Source of the DNA: Nitrospirota bacterium
GTDB taxonomy: Bacteria; Nitrospirota; Thermodesulfovibrionia; JACRGW01
NCBI GenBank assembly: GCA_016212195.1
Contig: JACRGW010000069.1
Span: forward strand, 1 to 23,833
Reading direction: 5' to 3'
DNA: 23,833 nt
Below, in pieces: positions 22,796-23,833 of this stretch. Made by a program: the position numbers and the translations under genes. The stretch's first letter is position 1, and each line of letters starts with the position of its first letter. Under the pieces are notes generated by a model. That model saw only the letters and a list, made by a program, of their open reading frames with translations, had not been told where the DNA came from and did no database searches.

Positions 22796-22820
22796 TCATC
22801 CTGAACTCGGTTCAGGATCT
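22796..22820. repeat. Interspersed palindromic repeat, GTCATCCTGAAC type
   Basis: ATCCTGAAC (22798-22806) and GTTCAGGAT (22810-22818) form a perfect 9-pair stem with loop TCG, preceded by GTC and followed by CTC. It is of a second common family, distinct from the unit 30 bases upstream. Confidence 0.65.
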
Positions 22821-22950
22821 CTTCATTTAAGTACCGTGACTTCCCTCAGAGAATAAATAATCCTAAATTTTCTACAACTTATTCCTTACGAAAAAATGCG
22901 AATTTGCAAAAAATGTTTAATAAAAACCAGTAAATGTGAAGAAATCTTTA

Positions 22951-22983
22951 TTAAGTATGAGATATACTTAACCTCTCAGAGGT
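22951..22983. promoter_or_regulatory. Abutting inverted repeats upstream of the LuxR-type gene
   Basis: TTAAGTAT (22951-22958) and ATACTTAA (22964-22971) are perfect inverted repeats with 5 bases between; ACCTC-TCA-GAGGT (22971-22983) follows, sharing one base. The ACCT...AGGT ends and the position 33-65 bases before the start suggest an operator, possibly lux-box-like and autoregulatory. TATACT at 22963-22968 could be a -10. Confidence 0.4.
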
Positions 22984-23015
22984 AATTTGTTTTAACCCAG
23001 TGGGGGAGGCAAAAT

Positions 23016-23774
23016 TTGTTTTTAAAAAGCTTATTGTCCAAACAAGATGCCATTTACCTTATGGAACTGATCCACAATAGTATTTCATGCACAAAAGAGG
23101 AAGAATTTAGAGAGCTGATGAATGGACTAAATTGTTTAATTCCCTATGATTTTGCTATTTGCGGCCTTGCTAAAATGAATTACAACAGCATGATAAAATC
23201 CTACGATATTATAAACATAAGCTACCCTGCTGAATGGCTTGATCTCTATATCAGGAGAAAATTTCATCAGATTGACCCCATTGTTAAAGAGAACTTTAGC
23301 AACTTTAGGCTACAGTATTGGGCTGATACTTACAAAAGATATAGCCCTCCAAAGGACTTTCTATGTCGTGCAGAGGACTTTGGACTCAAGGAAGGCTATA
23401 CTTCTGGAGTGAGAAATCCTCAGGGAAGCAGGGGTAGTCTTTTTTCTATAGCTGATAAATCTATGAAACCTTATCTTCGCACAGAGGCCATTCTTGAACA
23501 CATTATACCACATCTCCATCAGACCCTAATTCGCATTCTGGAGCGACATAAAGAGAAACAGAATAATGTCAATATTAACCTTTCACAAAGAGAGAAAGAG
23601 GTTCTACAGTGGATAAAATTGGGCAAAAGCACATGGGAGACATCAGTAATCCTTGGTATAAGTAGAAATACAGTAAAATTTCATGTTAAGAGTATCTTGC
23701 AGAAGCTTGATGCTGTATGTATAACTCAAGCTGTTGGGGTTGCAATTGAGCAGAACTTGATTGATATTGATTAA
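23016..23774 (+). CDS. LuxR-type transcriptional regulator with acyl-homoserine-lactone-binding domain
   Basis: The 252-residue protein starts at TTG 23016, with GGGGGAGG (23002-23009) 6 bases upstream. Residues about 15-165 form an autoinducer-binding domain: W74, Y78, D87, P88 and W102 line up with TraR W57, Y61, D70, P71 and W85 at a constant offset of 17, and the segment SGVRNPQGSRGSLFS follows. Residues about 190-250 are the LuxR HTH (LSQREKEVLQWIKLGKST, then ISRNTVKFHVKSILQKL). It should act as a quorum-sensing or signal-responsive DNA-binding regulator. No luxI-type synthase is visible in the 59 bases that remain downstream or elsewhere in the window. It is either an orphan (solo) or its partner lies outside. 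Confidence 0.88.
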   Translation: MFLKSLLSKQDAIYLMELIHNSISCTKEEEFRELMNGLNCLIPYDFAICGLAKMNYNSMIKSYDIINISYPAEWLDLYIRRKFHQIDPIVKENFSNFRLQYWADTYKRYSPPKDFLCRAEDFGLKEGYTSGVRNPQGSRGSLFSIADKSMKPYLRTEAILEHIIPHLHQTLIRILERHKEKQNNVNINLSQREKEVLQWIKLGKSTWETSVILGISRNTVKFHVKSILQKLDAVCITQAVGVAIEQNLIDID

Positions 23775-23833
23775 ACCATTTTAGCATCTCCGGTCGTTTT
23801 ATTGAATTTACTATTTCAAATTCTCTCCAGTCC

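Larger units (their letters stand above)
22702..23015. other. 314-base intergenic region with small palindromic repeats
   Basis: No gene is seen. It holds two different hairpin repeat units (22739-22770 and 22796-22820), an AT-rich stretch, and two abutting inverted repeats directly before the LuxR-type gene (22951-22983). Confidence 0.6.

Noticed and set aside
23686..23832. Minus-strand open frame entering from the right edge
   Set aside because: It could be the tail of a convergent gene, but its last part overlaps the luxR coding end by about 90 bases and turns into Gln/Ser-rich low-complexity sequence. The evidence is insufficient.

Overview
The window looks like a chromosomal segment of an anaerobic or microaerophilic deep-branching Gram-negative bacterium. 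Gene content and protein style suggest the Nitrospirota (Thermodesulfovibrio-like) or a nearby deltaproteobacterial lineage, but no 16S rRNA gene is present, so this placement is an inference. Genes are tightly packed, mostly on the + strand, and often overlap by ATGA or TTGA junctions. Most of the window is housekeeping; the accessory parts are small.

Layout. 1-4750: tail of an M16 peptidase, pyrE, then a three-gene formate dehydrogenase (a Cys-type molybdopterin subunit plus Fe-S and FAD/2Fe-2S subunits of the sulfhydrogenase beta/gamma type). 4840-7789: a p-aminobenzoate/folate-type pair (PabB-like chorismate enzyme and class IV aminotransferase) followed by deoC, whose full-length frame has no ATG/GTG/TTG start. 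7919-9207: an MntA/HepT toxin-antitoxin pair, convergent with a Nudix hydrolase. 9374-11880: hotdog thioesterase and RNase R. 11917-12126: initiator tRNA-Met and a second CAU tRNA with a terminator-like hairpin between them. 12166-14149: a secreted DUF4412-like protein and pgi.

14150-16710 is the accessory region: a gene-free stretch with a short tandem repeat, two successive 'small protein + nucleotidyltransferase' modules of the AbiEii (type IV toxin-antitoxin) kind, a probable DUF3800 remnant between them, and a hairpin cluster at the right end. A 15-bp palindrome occurs twice, just upstream of pgi and at the end of this region.

16717-20503 is an iron/oxidative-stress block: osmC-like (minus) divergent from fur, then feoB and a DtxR-like regulator that carries the FeoA domain. 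Good sigma70 promoters are readable for both divergent genes, with palindromic or Fur-box-like sequence over the fur start. 20653-22701: a phasin-like coiled-coil protein and a UbiB/ABC1 atypical kinase behind a strong promoter. 22702-23015: intergenic small palindromic repeats of common environmental types. 23016-23774: a LuxR-type regulator that keeps the acyl-homoserine-lactone pocket residues and has abutting inverted repeats upstream; no luxI is in view.

No clearly new biochemical system stands out. The best leads are the deoC start, the twin nucleotidyltransferase modules, the formate dehydrogenase/sulfhydrogenase hybrid, and the LuxR regulator with its palindromes.
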